From positions 1-64,000 of the forward strand of contig JANQMH010000084.1 in the NCBI GenBank assembly GCA_028280195.1: a DNA stretch of 64,000 nucleotides, written 5' to 3'. Positions 7,862-16,598 of this stretch are shown here, in pieces. Numbering within the stretch: the stretch's first letter is position 1; each line of letters opens with the position of its first letter. Origin of the DNA: Exilibacterium sp. (GTDB lineage Bacteria > Pseudomonadota > Gammaproteobacteria > Pseudomonadales > Cellvibrionaceae). The notes beneath the pieces were generated by a model. It made no database searches and was not told the origin of the DNA. It saw only the letters and a list, made by a program, of their open reading frames with translations. The translations under genes and the position numbers were made by a program.

Positions 7862-8724
7862 GCACTTACATCGACATCGTCTGCAATCTGTTTACCCCGC
7901 GCGAAGTGCGCGAGGACCGCACCGGTCTCGACGAGGACTTCAAAGCCAAAGTGCGGATGCCGCCGGCGTGGCGCGGCGGTGTCGAACTCGATGACTATAT
8001 TGCCATGATGGACAGCGCCGGCATCCAGCGCTCGCTGCTGATCGCGGTGCGCGCCGGCGATCTGCGCGTGCGCGGGTCCTTCGAGGTGCCCTACGAGTAT
8101 GTACACCGCGCCTGCCGGCAGCGCCCGGACCGCTTCTCCGGCCTGGCCGGCATCGACCCGACCCGCGGTATGGCCGGCCTGCGCGAGCTGGAGCACGCCG
8201 TCAGGGAACTGGGCTTTGTCGGCGCGCACTGGTACCCGCACTGGTTTTCGATGCCGCCGGATGCGGCGCAGATCTATCCCTACTACGCCAAGTGCTGCGA
8301 ACTGGACATCCCGATTATGCTGCAGGTGGGCCAGAACCTGATCTACGGCAGCGAACGGCGCTTTCCCACGGTGGCCAACCCGATGCTGCTCGACCGCGTG
8401 GCGCTGGATTTTCCGGAGTTGAAAATCATCGGCATCCATATCGGCGTGCCCTGGACCGACGAGATGATCGCCATGTGCTGGAAGCACGAAAACATCTATA
8501 CCGCCGGCGACGCCTATGCGCCGCGACACTGGCCGCAGCAGTTTGTCGCCTACGCCGACAGCTACGGCAGCCACAAGGTCATGTTCGGCACCGACTGGCC
8601 GGTAATCAGCCCGCAGCGCGGCGTCAGCGAAGTCAAGGCGCTGGGACTGCGCGCCGCTTCGCTGCAAAAACTGCTGCGCGACAACGCCATCGAGGTTTTT
8701 CGCCTGCCGGAAGGTGATGGATGA
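7858..8724 (+). CDS. Amidohydrolase-2-fold protein with altered metal site
   Basis: The 288-residue protein aligns by eye with COG2159 TIM-barrel hydrolases and decarboxylases (ACMSD-like). PDRFSGLAGIDPTRGMAGLRE, GAHWYPHWF, the IIGIHIGVPWTDE strand and the late VMFGTDWPVISP with the catalytic Asp are all present. The N-terminal metal motif, normally D-x-H-x-H, reads YIDIVCNLF, so both histidines are missing. It may use a different metal geometry or be non-hydrolytic. It is translationally coupled on both sides by ATGA overlaps, so it is probably needed in stoichiometry with its operon A partners. Reaction unknown. Confidence 0.8.
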   Translation: MSTYIDIVCNLFTPREVREDRTGLDEDFKAKVRMPPAWRGGVELDDYIAMMDSAGIQRSLLIAVRAGDLRVRGSFEVPYEYVHRACRQRPDRFSGLAGIDPTRGMAGLRELEHAVRELGFVGAHWYPHWFSMPPDAAQIYPYYAKCCELDIPIMLQVGQNLIYGSERRFPTVANPMLLDRVALDFPELKIIGIHIGVPWTDEMIAMCWKHENIYTAGDAYAPRHWPQQFVAYADSYGSHKVMFGTDWPVISPQRGVSEVKALGLRAASLQKLLRDNAIEVFRLPEGDG

Positions 8725-10247
8725 ATACCGCCGCCGGCGCCTCGCTGTCATTTGCCGGACTGCTGCGCTCAGTGTGCCAGCGCACGCCGGACAAGGTAGC
8801 GGCCGAGGACGCGCAAGTCAGCCGCACCTACCGGCAGTTACTGCGGCGCAGCGAGCAGATCGCCAGCCTGTTGCTCGGCCGGCTGGGCCGGCGCCGCGGC
8901 GAGCGGCTGGCAATCGTCGCCGGCAACAGTGTCGCCTACCTCGAAGTGGTATTCGGCGCGGCGCTGGCCGGCTGCCCGCTGGCGACGGTCAACCCGCGGC
9001 TCAGCGCGCGCGAGATAAATGCCATTGTCGACGACTGCGGCGCCGCGCTGGTTTTTGTCGATGGCCAAAACCGCACGCGGGCGCAAAGCCTGCAGGCACC
9101 CTGCCAGGTGCTCGACGCCGCCTTTGAACAGCAGCTGGCCGCCGTTGAAGCGGCGCCGGTATTGCCGCCGCCGGACGAACATCAACTGTTCACCATTCCC
9201 TATACCTCCGGTACTACCGGCAAACCCAAAGGGGTGATGATCTCTCACCGCTCGCGCTGGCTGACGGTGGCCGCCATGCAGATCGAATACGGCTGCTTCG
9301 GTCCCGACGATCGCTTTGTCGCGCTGGCGCCGCTGTGTCACGGCGCCGGCCTGGTCTTTGCGCTGGCACCGCTGTGCCTGGGCGGCTATGTGCGCATCGT
9401 CGCCGGCTTCGATGCGCTGCAGACCCTGCAGACACTGCGCGACACGAAGGCCACCGGGGTGTTTATGGTGCCCACCCACTTTGCCGCCCTGTTTGCCCTG
9501 CCCGAACAGCAGCTGGCGGCGCAGCGGCCGGCGCAGTTGAAAACGATTATCTCCAACGCCGCGCCGCTGCCGCAGCCGCTGAAGGAGAAAGTCGTCGCCT
9601 ACTTCGGCGCCGGCCTGCTGCACGAAACCTACGGTTCCACCGAGGGCGGCATCGTTACCAATCTGCGCCCGCCGGACCAACTGCGCAAACACCGCTGTGT
9701 GGGCCGGCCGATCGTGGCAACCGAGATCAGCATCCGCGATGAGCAGGGGCGCGAGTGCGAGGCGGACACGGTGGGAGAACTGTACTCGCGCAGCCCTTAC
9801 CTGTTCGACGGCTACTGGAACAATGCCGCCGGCACCGCCGCAGCGCGGCGCGACGGCTGGGTGTCGGTGGGCGATCTGGCCAGGCGCGACAGCGAGGGCT
9901 ATATCTATATTGTCGACCGCAAAAAAGATATGGTGATATCCGGCGGTGTCAATATTTACCCGAGCGAGGTGGAACAGGTAATCGCCGAGCATCCGGCGGT
10001 GGCAGAGGTGGCGGTTGTCGGTGTGCCCGATGCCAAATGGGGCGAGGCGCTGAAAGCCTTCGTGGTGCCGGCGCCCGGTTCCGACCCGCCCGACAGCGAC
10101 GAGCTGCTGGCATTCTGCGGCGCGCGCCTGAGCCGCTTTAAAATACCGCGGCAGATTCAGGCGATCGAGGCAATCCCCAAGAATCCGACCGGCAAGGTTC
10201 TGAAAGCGGCGCTGCGCTCGCTGGGCAATACTGAACAAGGCAGCTGA
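8721..10247 (+). CDS. AMP-dependent acyl-CoA synthetase
   Basis: This 508-residue class I adenylate-forming enzyme activates a carboxylic acid with ATP and CoA. The P-loop YTSGTTGKPKG lies at 161-171, YGSTEGG near 304, the hinge DRKKDMVISGG near 400, and the C-terminal catalytic lysine in NPTGKVLK near 496. It is coupled to the upstream gene by an ATGA overlap. Substrate specificity cannot be read from sequence; the neighbours suggest the acid released by the upstream hydrolases. Third enzyme gene of operon A. Confidence 0.92.
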   Translation: MNTAAGASLSFAGLLRSVCQRTPDKVAAEDAQVSRTYRQLLRRSEQIASLLLGRLGRRRGERLAIVAGNSVAYLEVVFGAALAGCPLATVNPRLSAREINAIVDDCGAALVFVDGQNRTRAQSLQAPCQVLDAAFEQQLAAVEAAPVLPPPDEHQLFTIPYTSGTTGKPKGVMISHRSRWLTVAAMQIEYGCFGPDDRFVALAPLCHGAGLVFALAPLCLGGYVRIVAGFDALQTLQTLRDTKATGVFMVPTHFAALFALPEQQLAAQRPAQLKTIISNAAPLPQPLKEKVVAYFGAGLLHETYGSTEGGIVTNLRPPDQLRKHRCVGRPIVATEISIRDEQGRECEADTVGELYSRSPYLFDGYWNNAAGTAAARRDGWVSVGDLARRDSEGYIYIVDRKKDMVISGGVNIYPSEVEQVIAEHPAVAEVAVVGVPDAKWGEALKAFVVPAPGSDPPDSDELLAFCGARLSRFKIPRQIQAIEAIPKNPTGKVLKAALRSLGNTEQGS

Positions 10248-10272
10248 ACAGACAGACATTCAGCCTACACGA

Positions 10273-10339
10273 CTATTGAGTGCAAAGGCTATTTGGTGCA
10301 AACGGCTATCTAGCGCATACGGCTATTTAGCGCATATGA
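10273..10339. repeat. 17-bp tandem repeat, four copies, before the E1 gene
   Basis: Copies at 10273 (16 bp), 10289, 10306 and 10323 read like CTATTTGGTGCAAACGG, CTATCTAGCGCATACGG and CTATTTAGCGCATATGA. They fill the gap between the acyl-CoA ligase and the ribosome-binding site of the next gene, the only real gap in operon A. Confidence 0.85.
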
Positions 10340-10359
10340 CAACAGGAGGGCTACAGGCT

Positions 10360-12387
10360 ATGGCGTTGACTGAATCATTGACCACTGAGCAGGCGCTGTC
10401 AATCTACCGCACCATGGTGCGCATTCGCGCCTGCGACCAGCAGATACAAAAACTGCTGGCCTCGGGAGCGGTACAGTTTATGTATTATCCCTGCGCCGGT
10501 CAGGAGGCCATTGCCGCCGCCGTCGCCGCCACCCTGCGCGCGGACGACTACATGCTGACCACCTACCGCGGTATTCACGACGCCATTGCCAAGGGCACGC
10601 CGGTAACGGAAATCATGGCGGAGATCATGGGCAGGCACAGCGGCACCTCCAAGGGCAAGGGCGGGCCCATGCACCTGTCAGACCCGGACAGCGGGCTGAT
10701 GGTGACCACCGGCATTGTCGGCGGCACCCTGCCGATCGCCACCGGCCTGGGGCTGGCGGCAGGCCTGAGCGGCAGCGGCCAGGTCACCATCTGCAACTTC
10801 GGTGACGGCGCCGCCAATATCGGCGCCTTCGGCGAAAGCCTCAATCTGGCGGCGCTGAAAAAACTGCCGGTGGTGTTTGTCTGCCAGAACAATCTCTACG
10901 CCGAGTACACCGCCTTTGCCGATTCCACCGCCAGCGCTTCGATTGCCGACCGCGGTCCCGCCTATGCGATGCCCGGTGTCAGCGTCGACGGCACCCGCCC
11001 GGGCGAGGTTTACGCCGCCGCCGCCGCAGCGGTGGCGCGGGCGCGCAGCGGCGGCGGGCCGACCCTGCTGGAATGCACCGCCCACCGCCTGCAGGGGCAC
11101 TACTTCGGCAGCGACGAAAGCCATATGGACCAGCAGGCGCTGAGCGCCGCGCGGGCGGCGACACCCATCGACACCTTCGGCGCCGAACTGGTGGCCGGCG
11201 GCAGCGCCAGCGAGACCGAACTGGCGGCGATATGCAGCGAGGCCGAAGCCGAGGCCGGCGCTGCAGTGGAAAGCGCGCTGCAGGCTGCCGATCCGCAGCC
11301 GGCGGAACTCTATACCGACGTGTTTGCCGATATCGCCCAGATTCCCTACCGCCAGGCCGGACCGGCGCCGCGCGAGCCCGACCTCGGCGCCATGGAGACC
11401 GCCGAGATCAGCTATGCCGCCGCTGTGACTCAGGCCCTCGACCAGGCCATGGCCGCGGATGAGCGGGTGATTATGATGGGCGAGGACATCGCCGACCCGG
11501 CCGGCGGCGTCGGCAAGGTGACCCTGGGCCTGTCGACCAAGTACGGCGAGCAGCGGGTAATGGCCACGCCGATTTCCGAACAGGCCATTATCGGCGCCGC
11601 CACCGGCTCGGCCATGGCGGGCTTTAAGCCGGTGCCGGAAATCATGATCAACGATTTTCTCATGGTGTGCATGGACCAGGTCGCCAACCACGCCGCCAAA
11701 CTGCGCTATATGTCGGGCGGCCGCACCGCCGTGCCGCTGACCATTCGCACCGTCAACGCCGGCAATGTCGGGCGCTTCGGCGCCCAGCACTCGCAGTCGC
11801 TGGAGACCTGGTTTGCCCATATGCCCGGCATTAAAGTCGCGGTGCCGAGCAATGCCGTCGATGCCAAGGGCCTGCTGCTGAGCTGTATCGATGACCCCGA
11901 TCCGTGCCTGTTTCTGGAGGCGATGCGGCTTTACTACAATCCGGCGCCGGTGCCGGTGGAGCCCTACCGCATTCCCCTGGGGCTGGCTGCCTGCAAGCGC
12001 GCCGGTGCCGACATCTCGCTGATTTCCTACGGCTGGACGGTGCTGGAATGCCTGGCGGCGGCCGAGCAGCTGGCGGCTCAGGGTATCGAGGCCGAAGTCA
12101 TCGATATCCGCACCCTGGTGCCGCTGGACTGGAACGCCATTCAGGCCTCAGTGGCAAAAACACGGCGCGCGGTAGTGGTGCACCCCGCTACCGAGTTTTG
12201 CGGTTTTGGCGCCGAGCTGGCAGCCAAACTGCACGAAACCCTGCACGGCCAGCTGCTGGCGCCGGTGCGGCGCCTGGGCGCCGCCTATACACCGCCGCCC
12301 TTTACACTGGCGCTGGAATCGCTGCACTTTCCCACCACCGATGCGGTGGTGGCGCTGGCGCAGGAAAGTATGGAGGCGACGGCATGA
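10360..12387 (+). CDS. Fused 2-oxoacid dehydrogenase E1 alpha-beta, thiamine-diphosphate dependent
   Basis: A single 675-residue chain joins E1 alpha and E1 beta, normally two proteins. The alpha half (1 to about 340) carries the thiamine-diphosphate motif starting GDGAANIGAFGE at 148 and ending NN at 177-178. The beta half (from about 345) begins MMGEDIADPAGGVGKV and has TPISEQAIIGAATGSAMAG. The family decarboxylates a 2-oxo acid or cleaves acetoin and transfers the acyl unit to a lipoyl domain. The start at 10360 follows AGGAGGG with good spacing; upstream starts fall in the repeat array. It is coupled by ATGA to a free lipoyl domain. No E2 core or E3 is present. Confidence 0.92.
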   Translation: MALTESLTTEQALSIYRTMVRIRACDQQIQKLLASGAVQFMYYPCAGQEAIAAAVAATLRADDYMLTTYRGIHDAIAKGTPVTEIMAEIMGRHSGTSKGKGGPMHLSDPDSGLMVTTGIVGGTLPIATGLGLAAGLSGSGQVTICNFGDGAANIGAFGESLNLAALKKLPVVFVCQNNLYAEYTAFADSTASASIADRGPAYAMPGVSVDGTRPGEVYAAAAAAVARARSGGGPTLLECTAHRLQGHYFGSDESHMDQQALSAARAATPIDTFGAELVAGGSASETELAAICSEAEAEAGAAVESALQAADPQPAELYTDVFADIAQIPYRQAGPAPREPDLGAMETAEISYAAAVTQALDQAMAADERVIMMGEDIADPAGGVGKVTLGLSTKYGEQRVMATPISEQAIIGAATGSAMAGFKPVPEIMINDFLMVCMDQVANHAAKLRYMSGGRTAVPLTIRTVNAGNVGRFGAQHSQSLETWFAHMPGIKVAVPSNAVDAKGLLLSCIDDPDPCLFLEAMRLYYNPAPVPVEPYRIPLGLAACKRAGADISLISYGWTVLECLAAAEQLAAQGIEAEVIDIRTLVPLDWNAIQASVAKTRRAVVVHPATEFCGFGAELAAKLHETLHGQLLAPVRRLGAAYTPPPFTLALESLHFPTTDAVVALAQESMEATA

Positions 12388-12620
12388 AGATCACCATGCG
12401 CGTGCCCAAGGCGGCGGTATCGAGCCAGAGAGGCCAGCTCAGCAAATGGTATGTCGAAGACGGCGCGGGAGTAAAAGCCGGCCAGCTCCTCTACTGTATC
12501 GAAATGGAAAAGACGGCGCTGGATATAGAAGCGCCGTTTGACGGGGTGGTCAAACATCTGGCCGAAGTGGGTAAAGAGTACGCAGTGGGAGATGCGATTG
12601 CGGAGTTGACGCGGGCTTAG
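12384..12620 (+). CDS. Stand-alone lipoyl (biotinyl-lipoyl attachment) domain protein
   Basis: The 78-residue protein is a single lipoyl domain with its swinging-arm lysine K43 in IEMEKTALDIEAP. It starts inside the stop codon of the E1 fusion (ATGA), so the two are almost certainly partners, E1 loading an acyl group on this domain. It has no peripheral-subunit-binding domain and no acyltransferase core, unlike a normal E2. Either a chromosomal E2/E3 serves it or the acyl group goes to an unusual acceptor. MEKT differs slightly from the classical DKA site, so lipoylation rather than biotinylation (usually MKM) is likely but not certain. Confidence 0.85.
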   Translation: MKITMRVPKAAVSSQRGQLSKWYVEDGAGVKAGQLLYCIEMEKTALDIEAPFDGVVKHLAEVGKEYAVGDAIAELTRA

Positions 12621-12636
12621 CCGCTGGCGGCTGAGA

Positions 12637-13587
12637 TTAACCGGGTTCGCTTTCCAGCGATACCCGCAAACGCTCGATCTCTGCCATGGATAAACCGGTC
12701 ATCCTGGCGATAAAGGGCGTTTCAGCGCCCTCTTTCAGCATAGTCAGTGCGACAGTGTTTACACCTTTTTGGATACCTTCCCGGATACCTTCCTGCATGC
12801 CTTCCTGTATACCCTGCTGTTTTAGTTTCTCTGCAAATGTCATGATTTCACTCCTTACCGGCCCGGACAGCCGCTCCGCGCTTAGCGCGATAAAAGCATT
12901 TACATCCTCAATATTACCGGCGCTCAGCAGGTAGTTTAGCAATAATTCCAGTAATTCTATACTCTCCCCGTCCTCCAGTGACCAGGGCAGAGCTTCCAGG
13001 ATGTCCAAGGCATAGGGTGCCATATCCCGCTGGCGGATGTATTTTAGCGCCCGCGCCATAGGCCCCACCCACTGCTGCTGTCTGAGTGCCTCATCCGGCA
13101 GCTGGTTGACATCGATCAACGGTAGAGGTTGATACAGCACTTCCCGCATCAGCCCGCAGGGATCGTCGAAACAGTCCCACAGATCGAGGGAGTATGGATA
13201 AGGGGTGACTTCTCCATGATAGAAAACCAGCGTATAGACAGCCGGTAGCGGCTTGTCCGGATGTTGCTTGCGATGACTGTGCAACATACCAAACAGATAG
13301 TGATGCACACGGAAAGGTAACATCCGGTCGGCGGTGGACTGATGTTCGATCAACAGGGTCAAATAAGTGGGCCTGCACGCCAGCTCGCAGCGAAAAACCA
13401 GGTCACTGAGACTCTCCCGCAGGTCGGTATCGATATAACTGTGGCCGGTTAACTCAAGGCTGTTTACATCCAACACCCGCCTGACTTTGTGCGGCAGATA
13501 GTGATTAAAAAAATCAATTGCGACCGGTTTATGTTCCATGGCGGCACGGAAAAACTTATCGTGCGGTGCGTTAATTTTTCTGTTCAT
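12637..13587 (-). CDS. Rpn-family recombination-promoting nuclease (PD-(D/E)XK)
   Basis: The 316-residue protein matches the RpnA/YhgA-like family once annotated as transposase. It opens with HDKFFRAAMEHKPVAIDFFNHYLP. The nuclease core shows SDLVFRCEL, then LTLLIEHQST, giving the Asp and Glu-x-Gln catalytic pattern (about 62-85). The C-terminus has tetrapeptide repeats (QEGMQEGIREGIQKG, about 260-275), a hallmark of the family. E. coli Rpn proteins are DNA endonucleases that promote RecA-independent recombination. It is convergent with operon A and stands next to the AT-rich islet. There are no terminal inverted repeats, so it is not annotated as an insertion sequence. Confidence 0.88.
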   Translation of the reverse strand: MNRKINAPHDKFFRAAMEHKPVAIDFFNHYLPHKVRRVLDVNSLELTGHSYIDTDLRESLSDLVFRCELACRPTYLTLLIEHQSTADRMLPFRVHHYLFGMLHSHRKQHPDKPLPAVYTLVFYHGEVTPYPYSLDLWDCFDDPCGLMREVLYQPLPLIDVNQLPDEALRQQQWVGPMARALKYIRQRDMAPYALDILEALPWSLEDGESIELLELLLNYLLSAGNIEDVNAFIALSAERLSGPVRSEIMTFAEKLKQQGIQEGMQEGIREGIQKGVNTVALTMLKEGAETPFIARMTGLSMAEIERLRVSLESEPG

Positions 13588-13693
13588 AGTCCCTTACGAG
13601 CAGTGCCCAGGTGGGCGTTATCCAGCAAACAATATTCTTATATGGGGGGTCTGTCAATCATAAAGACGCCCCGGACGGTGTGGATGAACAAAC

Positions 13694-13811
13694 TTATCCG
13701 CAACGGTCCATATTATCCAGCTGCAAATCCAGCTTTTCCAGAATCCGCATCAGATCGCGGTATTCATCGGTATCCAGTGAGCGGATCAGGCGACTTTTCC
13801 AGTCCGGCGCT
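13694..13811 (-). pseudogene. 3' fragment of a marR gene
   Basis: Read on the minus strand this stretch gives APDWKSRLIRSLDTDEYRDL and continues to DNMDRCG and a TAA stop. It is closely similar to the last 40 residues of the intact MarR protein at 16599-17066, with long identical nucleotide runs. No helix-turn-helix coding sequence precedes it; upstream the sequence becomes AT-rich and unrelated. It is a truncated paralogue left at the edge of the AT-rich islet, in the same orientation as the intact copy. Confidence 0.85.
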
Positions 13812-14123
13812 TAAGAGAGAGGCGATTTCGTGGTATACGATACCTGCAAATGATTCTTTTTTCCAGCCTGACAAAAACGACAGCCCTCGCTAATACATTG
13901 ATTTTCAAATAAATTTCGGCTGGCTGTTATTGATAATCGAATAGTGATAACGGGAAAAGGTAGCAACTCTAATATGCAAATAGTACGCTGTAGGTTAACG
14001 TCGGTAATAGCAGTCACTATTTGTGCAAAGTGCATATTCAAATAAATGGCATTGACCTGCAAAATTACAAGCCGTCCCGGCATTTTAAGTATAGCGAGGC
14101 GCTGTGTCGGGCTGACATCAGTT
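13812..14123. other. AT-rich gap at the left edge of the islet
   Basis: Base composition drops sharply here compared with the flanks. No gene is seen. The stretch probably contains the promoter of the two plus-strand islet genes, but no single -35/-10 pair stands out. The longer frame of the next gene would begin at 14046 without a ribosome-binding site. Confidence 0.5.
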
Positions 14124-14825
14124 ATGGGTATATTTTTGCCACTTTACCTGCTGATATTCACCTTTTTTTCATTCGCAAATGCCGAAAGTATCTTTGAAAG
14201 CCCCTGTATCGAAACCGTCCAGTTAAGCGATGAAGAGGCGGGGATTGTGCTTGAGAAAGCAAGCGTTGACGTGGCAAGGTTTAGTCGGGTTATAGTACAG
14301 CGAACAGTACTCAAATCCCGGGAATGTGTAGCCCAAACCGCCAAGCTAACCGGCATAACCGAAGAACCATTTACAACGACTCGATCAATACGAGCATGGT
14401 CTCTACCCAAATTGGCTCAGGAAAGCCTCTGCAAAATTGACTACACAGAATATCATAAACTTGACCACCAATGGAGTAATGCAAAGGCCAGAACACAAAC
14501 CACCTACGCCTATCTACTGCAGGACTCTGAGCCTAACTGCCTGGATATATCCCTCGAAGAATACATACCTAGTTACACCGACATTCCTGATACTGAGTTA
14601 ATCAGGTTACTAAAAAACATTCCCGAAATCGTAAATATTTTTTCGCTGGCTGAAAAAAAACAGGCAAAGGCACTTAGAGTTACCGGCATAGGCGTCTCCA
14701 CCTTAAAAACCAGGGAAACCTACTACAGTTACTATATTACTGAATATCCCAGACCTCGCCCTTATAAAGTTTTTATTGATTGGCGCAACGGTATTGAAGC
14801 AAGTATTATTCAGACACTACATTAA
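14124..14825 (+). CDS. Secreted protein of unknown function in the AT-rich islet
   Basis: The likely start at 14124 gives 233 residues with a classic signal peptide (MGIFLPLYLLIFTFFSFANA, then ES). The frame is open back to 14046, but that would bury the signal peptide. The mature protein has several cysteines (SPCIETV, SRECVAQ, ESLCKID, EPNCLDI), consistent with periplasmic disulfides, and ends in a Tyr-rich segment (TYYSYYITEYPRP) and a short beta-like tail. No family is recognised. It lies 32 bp upstream of the metzincin-like gene, same strand and same AT-rich codon use, so the two probably form one unit; it might be an inhibitor, chaperone or immunity partner, which is speculation. Confidence 0.6.
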   Translation: MGIFLPLYLLIFTFFSFANAESIFESPCIETVQLSDEEAGIVLEKASVDVARFSRVIVQRTVLKSRECVAQTAKLTGITEEPFTTTRSIRAWSLPKLAQESLCKIDYTEYHKLDHQWSNAKARTQTTYAYLLQDSEPNCLDISLEEYIPSYTDIPDTELIRLLKNIPEIVNIFSLAEKKQAKALRVTGIGVSTLKTRETYYSYYITEYPRPRPYKVFIDWRNGIEASIIQTLH

Positions 14826-14857
14826 ACCGATTAATTTTAAAATATAGGGAATATATT

Positions 14858-16414
14858 GTGAAAATTATACGTTTAAGCCTTTTCATTACATGCGTTTTTA
14901 GTACCTTCGCATTTGCCAACGGATTTGACAATAACTACGAAGTATTTAGTGGAGATTTAAACAACGATGGACTTAAAGATTTATATGTCCGACAGAAACC
15001 AAAAATCATCTTATTGCATGGCGATATCATAACCCCTATCGTATTACCTTCACCCGTAAAACCATTTATTCTGCAACAAAACAATGATAGCAGCTTCAGT
15101 ATCGTCTCAGAACTGCCGACTAGTCAAATTGAAAATTTTAGCAACAATTGGCAACCAACCGCTATTAACGTGATTACCGGCGATTTTAACATGGATGGAA
15201 AAATCGATATTCTACTTGAAGGCGTAACAAATACTGTAATCGGCTCGTTTGATCAAATCGTATTTGCTCCGGATACACAAACCACTGCTCCAAACAAGAT
15301 TAAAGCTATAGATAATGAATTTCAGAAATTTTTTAAAGAACTCAATAGTACGATCTATAACAGAAACTATTTTTCTGAAAACGCACCGATTGTCACCCAG
15401 GCAATAACTATAAACGATACGATTTATTTGGGAGAGTGGTGTGCCTCACCACAGTGGGTGGAAGAAAACGGCCCTCTTGAAAATAAGGAACCAATACCTA
15501 CTATCGTTAGAGACACACTCGATGACATTTATGCCAATGATGCAGAATTCATCAATTTATGTAACTCGACGGGCAGAACCGTGATTCATCGTGACTTTGT
15601 CTCGGTTCAATACCAAATTCCAGCAGGCAGTAAAGATTATTCAGTATTTAATCAAGACGCTATTGAGGCAAGTAAAGTGCTAGGCACTGTAATAGACAAC
15701 AACACCCTGGAGAACGGAAGTACGGAAAAATCTGTTCTCGAAGATATTTTTGAAAGAGTATTTGGCACCAATGTATTTGATCCCGAGCAGGAACAGAGAA
15801 ACCCCTTTGAACTGTTATTAGAAAATATTACTTACTTGGCCCAAAGAGACGAGGCACTGAGTGGCCCCATAAACAATTGTCCAGGCACACCCAACAATAT
15901 CAACCACACAGCGGCTTATGCTCGCCACTTCAATAACTTTGCCGGCAATCCCAGCCTTTCGTCTAAAATTTCGGTAGTCAATCAAAATAGCAATATAACA
16001 ATAACCATAAATGTGACTGTAGACGCCCTTGGTATCGACGCCTCCAGCGCTATCAAAGGCATTAACAGTTGGACTTCATGCAGAACAGCTCCCGACGGAT
16101 CTACTATTCAACTTAATGTCCAAGCTACAACTGTCCTATTTAATGGTGATATTAGCTTTAAGCCACAAACGGGTATAAGCTGCCGAGATAGAGCGCAACA
16201 AGGAGGCACTATCATGTTCCCTTGCATCGGTAAAAGCAAAACACAACAGCAGTTAGCCGCCGCTCACGAGTTCGGTCATATATTGGGTTTTGATGATGTT
16301 TATACTGGCACCAACACTGCCATTCCAGGTTTTGAAAATGATATCATGGGAATAGGCTATCAGATATTTCCCTATCATTTGCTCATACTTGCACAAAAAT
16401 ACGGTGGCAATTAG
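14858..16414 (+). CDS. Secreted metzincin-like zinc protease with N-terminal FG-GAP/calcium repeats
   Basis: This 518-residue protein starts with GTG after AGGGA and has a signal peptide (MKIIRLSLFITCVFSTFAFA). Two DxNxDG calcium-binding repeats follow: GDLNNDGLKDLYV (about 32-44) and GDFNMDGKIDILL (about 108-120). The C-terminal domain carries the zinc site HEFGHILGFDD (H470, E471, H474, D480) and a Met-turn-like DIMG (M497), the metzincin signature with Asp as third ligand. Cysteine pairs in the catalytic domain suggest an extracytoplasmic site of action. Function is probably proteolysis outside the cytoplasm; the target is unknown. Strongly AT-rich codon use marks it as acquired. Confidence 0.75.
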   Translation: MKIIRLSLFITCVFSTFAFANGFDNNYEVFSGDLNNDGLKDLYVRQKPKIILLHGDIITPIVLPSPVKPFILQQNNDSSFSIVSELPTSQIENFSNNWQPTAINVITGDFNMDGKIDILLEGVTNTVIGSFDQIVFAPDTQTTAPNKIKAIDNEFQKFFKELNSTIYNRNYFSENAPIVTQAITINDTIYLGEWCASPQWVEENGPLENKEPIPTIVRDTLDDIYANDAEFINLCNSTGRTVIHRDFVSVQYQIPAGSKDYSVFNQDAIEASKVLGTVIDNNTLENGSTEKSVLEDIFERVFGTNVFDPEQEQRNPFELLLENITYLAQRDEALSGPINNCPGTPNNINHTAAYARHFNNFAGNPSLSSKISVVNQNSNITITINVTVDALGIDASSAIKGINSWTSCRTAPDGSTIQLNVQATTVLFNGDISFKPQTGISCRDRAQQGGTIMFPCIGKSKTQQQLAAAHEFGHILGFDDVYTGTNTAIPGFENDIMGIGYQIFPYHLLILAQKYGGN

Positions 16415-16598
16415 TTTGGGCTGTCAGCACAAAACACTGAGTTTTATATCCTGGTTCAACAACCAGTGAGATTAGCGTTTGCCGTTACATATCTAACGAT
16501 TGAGAGGGCCCCGACAGTAAGTTGTTTTTATTGTGAGCCATTCAATTTCAGAGCCTATGAATAGGGCTGGCGGTGACCTGATGCGGTACCATACCGTC

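Noticed and set aside
8838..10259. 473-residue minus-strand frame opposite the operon A acyl-CoA ligase
   Set aside because: It mirrors a gene with full family motifs, is rich in Arg, Gln, His and Gly as expected of an antisense frame in GC-rich DNA, and has no recognisable domain.
10678..11820. 380-residue minus-strand frame opposite the E1 fusion
   Set aside because: Antisense shadow of a gene with complete thiamine-diphosphate motifs.
12637..13587. Rpn gene as an active insertion sequence
   Set aside because: No terminal inverted repeats or target duplications are visible, and the family is now known as nucleases rather than transposases.
13588..13693. Gene between the Rpn gene and the marR fragment
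   Set aside because: Short, no protein-like frame and no ribosome-binding site.
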